Source of the DNA: Planctomycetaceae bacterium
Lineage (GTDB): Bacteria > Planctomycetota > Planctomycetia > Pirellulales > Pirellulaceae
Assembly (NCBI GenBank): GCA_002709225.1
Contig: PAQH01000127.1
Span: forward strand, 1 to 64,000
DNA length: 64,000 bases
Reading direction: 5' to 3'
Shown here piece by piece: positions 26,745 to 36,569 of this stretch (positions are counted from its first letter, which is position 1; each line of letters opens with the position of its first letter). The notes beneath the pieces were generated by a model that searched no databases, was not told the origin of the DNA, and saw only the letters and a program-made list of their open reading frames with translations. The position numbers and the translations under genes are program-made.

Positions 26745-27512
26745 ATGACGTCGGATTGGTTGTTGGCGTTGGAACAGACAGGAGCCATGGAGGTTGTCCG
26801 CGGCAGCCGCGCCAAAGTGGCCGAAGCGGTGCAACGCGGAGCGGATCTGCGCTTGTTTCTGGTGGCTCGCGGTTATGAAGAGACCCTCTATTTCCAACAG
26901 ACTTATGCGGGGAAGTCGGATGCGTTTGCGGGCTTGATGACCCATCATCACTCTCATGAACACCGGGGCCAAGCCCTGGTGGAGCCCTACTTTAGTTTCT
27001 TTAAGTACGACTCTCTGGGAGCGTTTTCCCACATTAAATGGCTTCCCGACAATCAGGTCCTGCAGGAGCCACAGCCTTATCAATACGGCGTTTATCGTTG
27101 GTACGTATGTGATCGGTGGAGGGTTATTTACGAACACGATAAGGATGGAAATGCCCTTGCGGGAGACCTGGAAGAGTTAAAGGATTTGATTCGGCGTGGC
27201 TGCAGCCTGAAGGTGGGGGTGGAGCAACTTTTCAATCTACCTGGTGCCGGCGAACAGGGCCCCGCGCACGTCTGCTTCCTGACCATCATGCAACCGCTGA
27301 TTAAGGATGGTCATGTCGGTGCGAATTGCGATTTTGTGCTCAGCGGAACACCGCAGTGGCCGTGGTCGTGGGAAGATGAAATCTCGCTGGGAATGGTCTG
27401 GCCCTGGTCCTCAGGTGAAGTGATCGGCCATTGGGCGAAACCAGGTGCGTTACCCTTTACACGCGAAAAGGCGCAATGCGCCATGCGGTGGCTGGTTGCT
27501 GATCGCGGCTAA
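26745..27512 (+). CDS. Uncharacterised 255-residue protein
   Basis: I do not recognise this family. The protein has no signal peptide or membrane segment and is rich in aromatic residues (YFSFFKYDSLGAFSHIKWLP, YRWYVCDRWRVIYEHD, WPWSWEDEISLGMVWPW). A TMTHHHSHEH-like His cluster (THHHSHEH) lies near residue 70. GAGGA precedes the ATG. It sits 54 bases after the cassette 3 DUF1501 gene and faces a lone DUF1501 gene. Codon and residue use look normal for a real gene. Confidence 0.75.
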   Translation: MTSDWLLALEQTGAMEVVRGSRAKVAEAVQRGADLRLFLVARGYEETLYFQQTYAGKSDAFAGLMTHHHSHEHRGQALVEPYFSFFKYDSLGAFSHIKWLPDNQVLQEPQPYQYGVYRWYVCDRWRVIYEHDKDGNALAGDLEELKDLIRRGCSLKVGVEQLFNLPGAGEQGPAHVCFLTIMQPLIKDGHVGANCDFVLSGTPQWPWSWEDEISLGMVWPWSSGEVIGHWAKPGALPFTREKAQCAMRWLVADRG

Positions 27513-27581
27513 GTTAATGTGCGATGGGGGGATTGGTCGGGGCAAGCGTGCGCCTGCAGTGGAAACCAAGGAGGTTTGCGG

Positions 27582-29135
27582 TCAAAGAAGGCCCGCGATT
27601 GGCTGGCCTCGATAGACGCGATACGGGCGCCCCGTTTCATCCTGGAACTCGCGGTTCGGGCCAATGCCAAGGCAATGGAACATGGTCGCCGCCAGATCTT
27701 CGGGAGTGTAGGCCTCCGTGGCAGGCGCCCCGGCGGCGTAGTCCGTCTGCCCCAGGACCCGACCGGGTTGGATGCCTCCACCTGCGAAAAAGCATGGGAA
27801 GACATGGCCCCAATGGTCTCGGCCTGGTGTGTAACGTTCGCCTGAGGCGTTCTTTCCCGTAGGGGAGATCGGTTGTACTTTCGGTGTGCGGCCCATTTCA
27901 CCACACATCACGACCAACGTTTCGTCGAGGAGTCCACGTTCTTCAAGATCATCAAGAAAACCACTGAGGCAGTGGTCAAGGGAAGGTAACGCTTTGTGCT
28001 TTAGGTCGCGAAAGGCATTTTGGTGGGTATCCCAGCCGCGCAAGGTGACTTGGACCATCCGCACGCCGGTTTCCACCAGGCGCCGCGCCACCAGAAAAGC
28101 CTGTCCCCACTCCTCTCGGCCGTAGCGATCTCGGGTAGCTGGCGACTCTTGTGCGAGGTCAAATGGATTCTGTTTTCCTGGGCGGCGTGATGCCAGGATA
28201 AACTCTAACGCTTGCTGGCGATACAAATCCCATTTGGCCAAGCGTCCCGACCGGTCCGCCGCGTCGATCTGTCTGCCGAGCGATTCCAGTGTTTCACGTA
28301 ACCCGTTTCGTTTTCGCAATACATCGGACGCGATCGCGACATCGCCGGGGTTGGGAAGGTGAAAATCAGGCGTACGGCAACTGCTGTTGTCCCACCAGGC
28401 CTTGGGACCAGGTCCGGGGCGTCGATCGGGGTCCAGATTGGGATCGTCGTGGCTGTAACAGTTTGGGCAAGACCCGCCTGCATCGGGCGCATGGCAGGGC
28501 GCAGCCAAATCGATCCCCACACGATCGTAACGAGACCCTAGCAAACCTCCCTCGCGACCTGGGTAATTCATTCGGTTGAGACGAGGTATTTCGATGACTG
28601 GTGGCAGACCACTGTCGCCTCGGGCACCTTTCGCGTACGCGATCATGGAGCCAATCGACGGCCAGGCGTGGCGGCCAATCTGATTACGTGTGATGGATGC
28701 GTTCGTCTCACCACGTGGAAGTTCGGTGGTGCCTGTGTGGAGAAGGTAATTACAGCCACCGTGGCAACTGTTGTAGTGCTGCCGCATGGTGCGGACGAGG
28801 GAGAAACGATCGGCTCGTGCGGCGAGTTTGGGAAGGTGTTCACAAAAGTGGATACCTGGAAGCTGCGTCTGGCAAATCGCGTATTCACCCCGAATCGTAT
28901 CAGGGGCATCCGGCTTGGGGTCGAACGTTTCGTGTTGGGATGGCCCACCCGATTGGTAGACAAACACGACCGATTTGGCGCTTGCGGCAAAGTCGCCGTC
29001 CGACTCGATGGCCTCGGCTTGCAAACGCAAGACGTCCGACAAACTGGTTCCGACCAGCGTCAGGCTTCCCAGTTTGAGCACTTCCCGGCGGCCGATCGGA
29101 AAGTGGTCGTGAGGGTTGCAGTAGGGCTTTTGCAT
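27582..29135 (-). CDS. Lone DUF1501 protein with Cys-rich insert
   Basis: DUF1501 protein of 517 residues with Tat-type GRREVLKLGSLTLVG. Core motifs YQSGGPSQHETFDPKP, LRGWDTHQNAF, CGEMGRTP and GRDHW are present. Compared with cassette members it carries an insert near residues 210-260 with APCHAPDAGGSCPNCYSHDD and a further WWDNSSC, giving four cysteines that could bind a metal. It is a close relative of the copy at 45936. No DUF1549/DUF1553 partner is adjacent. It is divergent from the next DUF1501 gene. Confidence 0.9.
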   Translation of the reverse strand: MQKPYCNPHDHFPIGRREVLKLGSLTLVGTSLSDVLRLQAEAIESDGDFAASAKSVVFVYQSGGPSQHETFDPKPDAPDTIRGEYAICQTQLPGIHFCEHLPKLAARADRFSLVRTMRQHYNSCHGGCNYLLHTGTTELPRGETNASITRNQIGRHAWPSIGSMIAYAKGARGDSGLPPVIEIPRLNRMNYPGREGGLLGSRYDRVGIDLAAPCHAPDAGGSCPNCYSHDDPNLDPDRRPGPGPKAWWDNSSCRTPDFHLPNPGDVAIASDVLRKRNGLRETLESLGRQIDAADRSGRLAKWDLYRQQALEFILASRRPGKQNPFDLAQESPATRDRYGREEWGQAFLVARRLVETGVRMVQVTLRGWDTHQNAFRDLKHKALPSLDHCLSGFLDDLEERGLLDETLVVMCGEMGRTPKVQPISPTGKNASGERYTPGRDHWGHVFPCFFAGGGIQPGRVLGQTDYAAGAPATEAYTPEDLAATMFHCLGIGPNREFQDETGRPYRVYRGQPIAGLL

Positions 29136-29316
29136 CGTCTTCTCTCTGGTGTGGGAACCACCGGAATCTATCGTAAAGCCGCCGCCTTGTCCAAAGCGCT
29201 ATCCCGGGGAACGTCAGCGAGAGTTCGTCTACCTACCAGCGTAGTCGCTTGGTAAAATGGCGATCGTTGTCGCGGGCGTCCGCCAAACCACTGATAGGAA
29301 GGCAGCGTAACCAACT

Positions 29317-30726
29317 ATGACCCGTCATTTCGCCACCCGCCGGGAATTCCTGCAGATCAGTACCGTAGGTCTCTCCGGGATGGCTTTTGCGGCCGGTCAC
29401 GGGGGGCCTGCGGGGGCATCACAGGCGGCTGCGCGACCACGAGCCGAATCTACGATCCTACTATTTTTGTGCGGCGGTGCCTCCCATATCGATACCTGGG
29501 ACCTGAAACCCAAAGCACCCGCCGAATATCGCGGTCCTTTTCAGCCGATTCAGACTTCGGCGCCAGGCGTCACGTTCTGCGAACATCTGCCACTCCTGGC
29601 GCAACAGGCGCAGCATTTGGCTGTGGTGAATTCGGTGGACGGGCAAGTCAACACCAATGATCATCACGCCGGATATTACCACAATTTGACCGGTCACCGA
29701 CCCGATCAGTCGTTTGTAACCCTGGGCAACAACCGGACCCCAGTTCCGAGTGACTGGCCGTTTATGGGCAGTGTGGTGGGCTCCAAACGGAGTCCGCACC
29801 CGGTACTCCCCAACGCGATCACCTTACCCCATCAACCCAGCAAAGCGCCCTACACACGTCCCGGGCAGTTTGCCGGCCGTTTGGGGGTTGAACATAATCC
29901 GCTCTACGTGCAGGGAAGCCATTCCTCGCCGCTTGAATTTACGCTGCCCTCATTGACGTTGGCTGGTGACGTGACTCCCGATCGCCTGGCAAGTCGAGAG
30001 CTGTTGCTAGGGGTGCTCGACCGCACGCGCCGAGGATTTGACAATGCGCCGCCCGTGTCGCGTTGGTCGACACAGCGGGAACGGGCCGCAGGCTTATTGA
30101 TGGCGGCGTCGACAACGCGGGCCTTTGATGTGTCTCGCGAACCGTTAGCGCTCCGAGAACGGTACGGAGCGACGGTGAACGGCACCAGTCTCCTGGCGGC
30201 GCGGCGACTGGTTGAGGAGGGCGTTCCTTTTGTGACGGTCTTCTGGTACGAGGATGAGAACCTGCGCAATAAATGCAAGAGCGCTGGTGGATGGGATACA
30301 CACGGCAATAACTTCGACTGTTTGAAACAGAATCTGCTGCCCGAGTTGGATCGCGGGCTTTCGGCGCTGCTCGGCGACCTGCACGACCGTGGTCTCTTGG
30401 AACAGACCCTGGTAATGGTGACCAGTGAAATGGGACGCAAGCCCCGGATTGGCGACCCGCGTAGTGGGGGTGTTTCTGGTCAAGGACGGGATCACTGGAC
30501 CCATTGTTTGACCGACCTGTTGGCGGGGGGGGGGATTCGGGGTGGCCGTACGTACGGAGCGACCGACCGACTTGGCGGTTATCCAGCGGATTTGCCGGTA
30601 ACGCCCGCGGACATCACCCGCACGGTTTATCACGCGATGGGTATCGAGGATCTCACAGCTCAAGACAAGGACGGGCGAGTGTACAATTTGCTCCAGGAGT
30701 CGGAAGTCATCGAGGCGTTGTTTTGA
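29317..30726 (+). CDS. DUF1501 twin-arginine exported protein, divergent type
   Basis: DUF1501 protein of 469 residues with Tat signal RREFLQISTVGLSGMAF. It shows FLCGGASHIDTWDLKPKAP, VNTNDHHAGYYHNLTGH, GWDTHGNNFDCL, TSEMGRKP and GRDHW. The active-site region differs from the cassette type (GEFGRTP is replaced by SEMGRKP). It has no immediate DUF1549/DUF1553 partner, although one starts 164 bases downstream and is followed by its own DUF1501 gene. Confidence 0.9.
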   Translation: MTRHFATRREFLQISTVGLSGMAFAAGHGGPAGASQAAARPRAESTILLFLCGGASHIDTWDLKPKAPAEYRGPFQPIQTSAPGVTFCEHLPLLAQQAQHLAVVNSVDGQVNTNDHHAGYYHNLTGHRPDQSFVTLGNNRTPVPSDWPFMGSVVGSKRSPHPVLPNAITLPHQPSKAPYTRPGQFAGRLGVEHNPLYVQGSHSSPLEFTLPSLTLAGDVTPDRLASRELLLGVLDRTRRGFDNAPPVSRWSTQRERAAGLLMAASTTRAFDVSREPLALRERYGATVNGTSLLAARRLVEEGVPFVTVFWYEDENLRNKCKSAGGWDTHGNNFDCLKQNLLPELDRGLSALLGDLHDRGLLEQTLVMVTSEMGRKPRIGDPRSGGVSGQGRDHWTHCLTDLLAGGGIRGGRTYGATDRLGGYPADLPVTPADITRTVYHAMGIEDLTAQDKDGRVYNLLQESEVIEALF

Positions 30727-30890
30727 AGCCATTTTGACTGTTCAACAAGAATTGTTGAGGCGCGTCCCACCGCGTTGGATGGTGCTCCAGGCGGTCCCGG
30801 CCTGCTGACCACTAGGGTCGCCGGGGCACAACCCGCCTGGCTGTCCACCTGACAACGGCGACACCACATCGAAATCCGTAATGGTTTGCC

Positions 30891-33692
30891 ATGAGTTGGA
30901 ACGATCTTACGCCGCACACGCAGGCCATTGGACGCGTAATTGCCCGCGTCCCGCTGCTAGGATTATGGGTGGCGTGGGGCTTAACGCCAGTTTCGGCGGA
31001 CGAAGGCGACTTCTACCGAGACGTTCAGGCCGCGCTGGTCAAATCGTGCATCCTTTGTCATGGCCCGAGCAAACAAGAGAGTGGCTATCGCGTCGACTTG
31101 TTGGATGTGCTCCTGCGAGGTGGCGAATCCGGCCAACCCGCGGTGATTCCGGGAAATCCAGAGGCAAGTTATCTCTGGCAGCGCATTGTGTCGCAGGATC
31201 CGGATCAGAAGATGCCGCCGCGAGGGTCGGGCTTGGACGCGTCGGAGAGGGCCCGTTTGCGAACCTGGATCGCCTCGGGTGCTGAGCTGCCCCAACGTGC
31301 GCAGCCCAGCAATCCACGGACCGATCATTGGGCATTCAATCGCATTGCGCAACCGGCGGTACCCGCGGTCATACCGTTTCAAGGGCAGTTGAATCCGGTG
31401 GATGCGTTTATCGACCGGTCGCTGGCGGCGAGTGGGCTCATGCGTTCCGTTGAAGCGTCTCGCCGGCAGTTAATCCGGCGCGTCTACCTTGTCACCCTGG
31501 GGCTGCCACCCGAGCCGGGGCAGGTCGCCGCTTTTGTAGATGACCGGAGGCCGGACGCCTACGCGCGGATGATCGATGGAGTCCTGGCGAGTCCGCGTTA
31601 TGGCGAACGGTGGGCACAGCATTGGCTGGATTGTGTGCGTTATGCGGAAACGACTGGCTATGAAGTGAACGGGCCCAATGGGAAAATCTACCCTTATCGA
31701 GACTACCTGATTAATGCTTTGAACGAGGATCGGGCTTACGACCGCATGATCCTGGAACAAATTGCGGGTGACCAGTTCGGGATGGACGCGGCGACGGGTT
31801 TTCTCGTAGCCGGTCCACACGATACGAACCGCAGTCCAGATCCGCGGCTTACGGCGATGCAGTACCAGGATGGCCTGGACGAAATCATCAAGTCGACGAG
31901 CGCCGTCTTTCTCGGGATTACCTTAGGGTGCGCACGCTGCCATGACCACAAATACGACCCATTTGCGCAAGCCGACTACTATGCGATGCAGGCGGTGTTC
32001 GCGGGAACGTCTTATGGCAGTCGTCGTCAGCAGGGCGCTGAGAACGAACGCATGGCGAAGTCCGCCAAACTGCTAAAGCCGCAGCTCGCCACGCTGCGGC
32101 AACAACTGGCGACACTACGTGAACGTTACGGATTGAAACCGCCGGTTGATTTTCATGCCTATGAGGAAACATTTGCACCCGTTGTCACCGCTGCCGTGCA
32201 ACTTCGGATCCACGCTGCCAATGACCAAGGAATTGTCGAACTTGATGATGTCGAGGTCTGGACCACGCCAGGACCGGCTGGTGAATCAACGAATGTGGCA
32301 CACCGCGATCTGGGGGCGCGAGCCGTCTCATCCCCCACCGCCAAAGCGAATCAAGGGAAGACGGCGGACTTGTTGTTGGACGGTACACGACAATTGTTCC
32401 TCTTCTTTCGTTCGGTTGATAAAGAGAACGTGTGGATCACGATCTATTTTGACCGACCCTACCTGGTCGACCGGATTGTCATCAAACCCCGCGGCGCCCA
32501 TGTCCCGGTCGATTACCGCATCGATGTCGCGGTAGGCGACCAATGGCGCGAAGTGGTGGATTCGCGGGGACGGATGCTGCACCCCCAAGACATGCGGCCC
32601 GCAAACCGTGTGCAGCTGACCGGTGTGGCTCGACAGGCTACGGCTCGCCTGGTGGCCACCAACGCAGAGACGCGGCGTATTGAGGCCGAATACAACCGGT
32701 TGCGGGACGGTCCGCAAATCTTCGCGGGTAGATTTGCGCCACCCCAGCAAACCCATCTTATGGTTCGGGGCGACCCGCTGGTTAAGGGCCCGCCAGTGGC
32801 GCCAGCGGCGCCGGCATTATTTGCCGGTGGGGAATTGGACTTCGCTACACCGGAGGCGGAGCGTAGGCTACATCTCGCCCGTGTGATCGCGTCGCCGGCC
32901 AATCCGTTGACCGCCAGGGTAATGGTGAATCGGGTGTGGCAATACATCTTCGGGGCGGGAATCGTGGACACTCCGTCGGACTTTGGCATCAATGGAGGGC
33001 GACCGTCACACCCGGTCTTGCTGGATTGGCTCGCGATCCGTTTTATGGAGGAGCAATGGTCGATCAAACGACTACAGCGCCGTTTGTTGTCTTCGGCAAC
33101 ATTTCGGCAGGCGAGTTTTTCGCGGCGCGAGGCGGCGCAGATTGATGCCGGTTGCCGTCTCCTGTGGCGATTTCCTCCTCGCCGGTTATCGGCGGAGGCG
33201 ATTCGGGACTCACTGCTCCTCGTCAGTGGGCGGTTAAATCGGCGCATGGGTGGGCCGAGTTTCTCATTTTTTGAGCAGGCAACCAGCGTCTTCGAAAAGA
33301 AACAACCACGGGGCACCTTCGGACCGGAGGGATGGAGGCGGATGATCTATGGTGAGAAGTTGCGGCTGGAGTATGTGGGTGTCTTCGGCGTATTCGATTG
33401 CCCGGACGCGAGCCAGATGGCTCCCAAGCGGACGGTCAGTACGAGCGCGGGACAGGCGTTGAGCCTGCTGAACAGCGTTTTTGTAGCGAGGCAGGCGGAG
33501 TCTCTCGGCGACATCGCGAGGCGGCAAGCAGCTGGTTTGCGAGAGCAAGTCACCGTAGCTGCGCGACGGGCCTTATGCCGCCCACTCCACCGTGAGGAGA
33601 TGAGCGTGCTACTCGAGGTCGCGGAACAGCAGGGGCTCGTGCAGGTCTGCCGGATCCTTTTGAACCTCAATGAATTCGTGTTTGTTCAATAG
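30891..33692 (+). CDS. PSCyt1-DUF1549-DUF1553 protein with discoidin-like insert (cassette 4)
   Basis: Exported protein of 933 residues. Signal region VIARVPLLGLWVAWGLTPVSA, then PSCyt1 with CILCHG at 53-58. DUF1549 has YGERWAQHWLDCVRYAETTGYE and CARCHDHKYDPF from about 347. The following block (QLRIHAANDQGIVELDDVEV, DLLLDGTRQLFLFF, ITIYFDRPYLVDRIVIKP) resembles an F5/8 type C (discoidin) fold, often carbohydrate-binding. DUF1553 closes it (ARVMVNRVWQYIFGAGIVDT, SQMAPKRTVSTSAGQALSLLN). Its partner DUF1501 gene starts 12 bases later. Confidence 0.92.
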   Translation: MSWNDLTPHTQAIGRVIARVPLLGLWVAWGLTPVSADEGDFYRDVQAALVKSCILCHGPSKQESGYRVDLLDVLLRGGESGQPAVIPGNPEASYLWQRIVSQDPDQKMPPRGSGLDASERARLRTWIASGAELPQRAQPSNPRTDHWAFNRIAQPAVPAVIPFQGQLNPVDAFIDRSLAASGLMRSVEASRRQLIRRVYLVTLGLPPEPGQVAAFVDDRRPDAYARMIDGVLASPRYGERWAQHWLDCVRYAETTGYEVNGPNGKIYPYRDYLINALNEDRAYDRMILEQIAGDQFGMDAATGFLVAGPHDTNRSPDPRLTAMQYQDGLDEIIKSTSAVFLGITLGCARCHDHKYDPFAQADYYAMQAVFAGTSYGSRRQQGAENERMAKSAKLLKPQLATLRQQLATLRERYGLKPPVDFHAYEETFAPVVTAAVQLRIHAANDQGIVELDDVEVWTTPGPAGESTNVAHRDLGARAVSSPTAKANQGKTADLLLDGTRQLFLFFRSVDKENVWITIYFDRPYLVDRIVIKPRGAHVPVDYRIDVAVGDQWREVVDSRGRMLHPQDMRPANRVQLTGVARQATARLVATNAETRRIEAEYNRLRDGPQIFAGRFAPPQQTHLMVRGDPLVKGPPVAPAAPALFAGGELDFATPEAERRLHLARVIASPANPLTARVMVNRVWQYIFGAGIVDTPSDFGINGGRPSHPVLLDWLAIRFMEEQWSIKRLQRRLLSSATFRQASFSRREAAQIDAGCRLLWRFPPRRLSAEAIRDSLLLVSGRLNRRMGGPSFSFFEQATSVFEKKQPRGTFGPEGWRRMIYGEKLRLEYVGVFGVFDCPDASQMAPKRTVSTSAGQALSLLNSVFVARQAESLGDIARRQAAGLREQVTVAARRALCRPLHREEMSVLLEVAEQQGLVQVCRILLNLNEFVFVQ

Positions 33693-33704
33693 CGACGGGA
33701 AGGT

Positions 33705-35153
33705 ATGTCAATCCGAGACCATTTGCTTTGCCGCCGCAACTTTCTGGCTCACACCGGAAGTGGGCTTGGCGCCATTGCGCTGGCGCAGTTACTGCGGCCA
33801 CAGGCGGCCGGCGGCGACGGCAGCGTCGTATTTGATCCCGCTGACCCGTTCGCACCACGTCGCGCGCATGCCCGTGGTGTCGCGGAGAATGTGATCGTGG
33901 TTTTTTGCGCGGGCGCGGTGAGTCACATTGATTTCTGGGAGTACAAACCGGACCTGGTTCGATTCCATGGGAAACCTCTGCCAGGAAACGAGCGGCTGAT
34001 TTCATTCCAGGGTGAAAACGGTACGTTGCAGCGGCCGTTGTGGACGTTTCGACCACGCGGTGAGTGTGGCAAGATGGTTTCCGACATCGTTCCCCATCTG
34101 GGCGGTTGCGTCGACGATATTTGTTTTCTTCACTCCGTTCACACGAAATCGAGCACGCACGGTCCGGGTGAGAATCTGATGTCGACGGGTTTTAATCGCG
34201 AAGGTTACCCAGGCATCGGCGCCTGGGTTTCCTATGCATTGGGGACGGAAAATCAAGATTTGCCGGCCTTTGTGGCAATCGAAGACCCGCGCGGCACCCC
34301 ACAGTCAGGGCCCAACAATTGGACAAACGGCTTTTTGCCCGCGGCATTCCAAGGCTCGGCCTTCAGTACGACGCGACCGGTTGAGCATCTGCAGCCACCA
34401 CGAGGGACTTCGCCGGAGGCGAACAGTTCGGTATTGCGGGCGCTGAATCGGCTGAACGAACGCCACCGGCAGGCGTTCCGGGGTGACAGTGACCTGTCGG
34501 CAAGAATATCGAGTTACGAACTGGCAGCCCGGATGCAGTTGTCGGTGCCGGAAGTGATGGGTGTCAATGCCGAACCGGCACACATCCAGAAACTGTACGG
34601 AGCCGACTCGAAAAATCGTGTGAAGGCGGATTTTGCTGCGAACTGCATCCTGGCACGGCGTCTTGTCGAGCGTGGCACGCGGTTTGTGCAACTCTTCAAC
34701 GGTGCCTATGCTTCGGGCGGACGCCTCAACTGGGACACCCATAACAGCATGCCCGCCCTGGTTCCCGGGCACGCCGAGATTCTCGATCAGCCTGTGGCTG
34801 GGCTCTTGCGGGACCTGAAACAAAGGGGCCTGTTAGACAAGACGTTGGTGGTGTGTTGTACGGAGTTCGGCCGTATGCCGATGTTCCAGTTGGGAAACGA
34901 CGGGCGCGACCATAACCCGGAAGGTTTCACCGTCTGGTTTGCCGGTGGCGGCGTACGGGGCGGCATGTCCTATGGGGCCACCGATGCGTTCGGTTACAAG
35001 GCGGAACAACAGCCGCTCTCAATACACGATGTTCATGCGACGGTGCTGCACCTGCTGGGAATTGATCACGAGCGTTTGACGTACTACCACAATGGGCTGC
35101 AGCGGCGTCTGACTGACGTGCATGGTCATGTCGTTCACGATGTGATCGCCTGA
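33705..35153 (+). CDS. DUF1501 twin-arginine exported protein (cassette 4)
   Basis: DUF1501 protein of 482 residues with Tat signal RRNFLAHTGSGLGAIAL, preceded by GGGAAGG close to the ATG. Motifs FCAGAVSHIDFWEYKPDLV, STHGPGENLMSTGFNREGYP, TRFVQLFNGAYASGG, CTEFGRMP and GRDHNPEGF. The GRTP element is changed to GRMP and the second His of the DHH motif to Asn. It keeps the family tail RRLTDVHGHVV. Probable partner of the preceding protein. Confidence 0.9.
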   Translation: MSIRDHLLCRRNFLAHTGSGLGAIALAQLLRPQAAGGDGSVVFDPADPFAPRRAHARGVAENVIVVFCAGAVSHIDFWEYKPDLVRFHGKPLPGNERLISFQGENGTLQRPLWTFRPRGECGKMVSDIVPHLGGCVDDICFLHSVHTKSSTHGPGENLMSTGFNREGYPGIGAWVSYALGTENQDLPAFVAIEDPRGTPQSGPNNWTNGFLPAAFQGSAFSTTRPVEHLQPPRGTSPEANSSVLRALNRLNERHRQAFRGDSDLSARISSYELAARMQLSVPEVMGVNAEPAHIQKLYGADSKNRVKADFAANCILARRLVERGTRFVQLFNGAYASGGRLNWDTHNSMPALVPGHAEILDQPVAGLLRDLKQRGLLDKTLVVCCTEFGRMPMFQLGNDGRDHNPEGFTVWFAGGGVRGGMSYGATDAFGYKAEQQPLSIHDVHATVLHLLGIDHERLTYYHNGLQRRLTDVHGHVVHDVIA

Positions 35154-35447
35154 CCGGGTGGCTGGCGATCAACGCCAACGGCGAGGCGCCGGTTTGTTGG
35201 TGGCTCGATTTACCCGCTGCCGCCAACGCGTCGTTGATCGGCCTGCACGATCGATGCGGCAGCAGCGTGCGGCGTCGCCCGAGGGTTGGTCGCTATGTGC
35301 CGCGGGCCCGCGTAAGACTGGCGGCGGGACGGAGCCACCAACCGTGTTGCGCCCGCACCGCTTGGCGCTGGCCGCGGGGGTTGGCATCTTAGGGGCCGAG
35401 GGCTATCGCCGGATATTTACGAAAGCGTACGAGCGAAGGGGATTCGA

Positions 35448-36569
35448 ATGAAGAGCGGTTATCGCGTAGTTAGCGGTTGTGTATGGGGGTGTTTGGTCGG
35501 CTTCTTCATGGGAACGGTTCGAGCGCAAGATGCGACGTACTTCAATCAATCGGTGTCCGCCAGCAATCCACTGCGCACCGAGCAGGCCCGGGAGCTAGAC
35601 GAGTACATCAAAGCGTTGGCGGCCGATCGGACACTGCTGGCCGACGTGTTCCAGCCCGACTATTCATCGACCAAGTCGTTTGAACGTTCCGTCGAAGGAT
35701 TGCGGCAGAGATTTTCGGAAAGTATCGGTTACCCCCCACCTGGCGCGCGGCCACGGCAGACGCCGACCTTCACTCAGATCGGTACGGATACCGTGGGCAC
35801 TTATTACAGGGCGATGATTCCCATCCTGCCGGGCGTTCATTCCGAAGGCATCTATATCGTACCACAATCACTACAGAAGACTGCGCCGCTGGTTATCTCC
35901 ATGCATGGCGGCGGCGGATCCCCGGAGGTTGCCTTATTCAATGGTGGTGCCAACTACCATGACATGGTGCGCGGCGCCGTGAAACGTGGATATTGCGTCT
36001 ACGCGCCACAGCATCTTTTTCGAGCGGAAGGATATCCGCGTGACGTCCGCAACCGCATGGATGCGAGATTGCGTTTGGTGGGGACGAGCATTACTGCGGT
36101 GGAGGTGGCAAAGATCACCTATGCTCTAGACGTTCTTGTCAAACGTCCCGAAGTGAATGCGGCCCGGATTGGGATGGTTGGGCTGTCCTACGGTGGGTAT
36201 TACGCACAGGTCGCGCCGGCCCTGGATCGTCGCATTAAAGTATCGGTGTCGAGTTGCTATTTTGGTGTGCAGGAGGGACGTTACGCCCAAGAGGAACTTT
36301 CGGTTCCAGGGGATTTTCGGTTTCAGAACCGCTTTACCTTGTTCCGCGATGCCGACCTGGTGGCACTGATCTGTCCCCGGGCACATCAGGTACAGGCAGG
36401 CGCGCGTGATAACGCCTCTCACCGTGAGATGGGTAAACAAATCGCACCCAGGGCCGCTTCCTTTTACCAGAAACTGGGAGTGGCGGAGAGGTTCGAACAT
36501 GTCATTTTCGAGGGAGGGCATGAATTTGATGATGCCTCCGCCTGGCGGTTTGTGCAGGATCACCTGTAG
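35448..36569 (+). CDS. Exported alpha/beta hydrolase (dienelactone/prolyl-oligopeptidase-like)
   Basis: Secreted hydrolase of 373 residues with a signal peptide (VWGCLVGFFMGTVRA). A strong AAGGGGA precedes the ATG. The fold is visible as PLVISMHGGGGSPE (oxyanion), ARIGMVGLSYGGYYA (nucleophile Ser), VALICPRAHQVQAG (acid strand) and FEGGHEF (catalytic His). It resembles planctomycete acetylxylan esterase or peptidase-like exported hydrolases. Substrate unknown. It follows cassette 4 after a 294-base gap. Confidence 0.88.
   Translation: MKSGYRVVSGCVWGCLVGFFMGTVRAQDATYFNQSVSASNPLRTEQARELDEYIKALAADRTLLADVFQPDYSSTKSFERSVEGLRQRFSESIGYPPPGARPRQTPTFTQIGTDTVGTYYRAMIPILPGVHSEGIYIVPQSLQKTAPLVISMHGGGGSPEVALFNGGANYHDMVRGAVKRGYCVYAPQHLFRAEGYPRDVRNRMDARLRLVGTSITAVEVAKITYALDVLVKRPEVNAARIGMVGLSYGGYYAQVAPALDRRIKVSVSSCYFGVQEGRYAQEELSVPGDFRFQNRFTLFRDADLVALICPRAHQVQAGARDNASHREMGKQIAPRAASFYQKLGVAERFEHVIFEGGHEFDDASAWRFVQDHL

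Noticed and set aside
35158..35451. 97-codon plus-strand frame ending in an ATGA overlap with the hydrolase gene
   Set aside because: The overlap looks attractive, but the translation is Arg/Ala-rich with no hydrophobic core or known motif, and the hydrolase has its own strong ribosome site.
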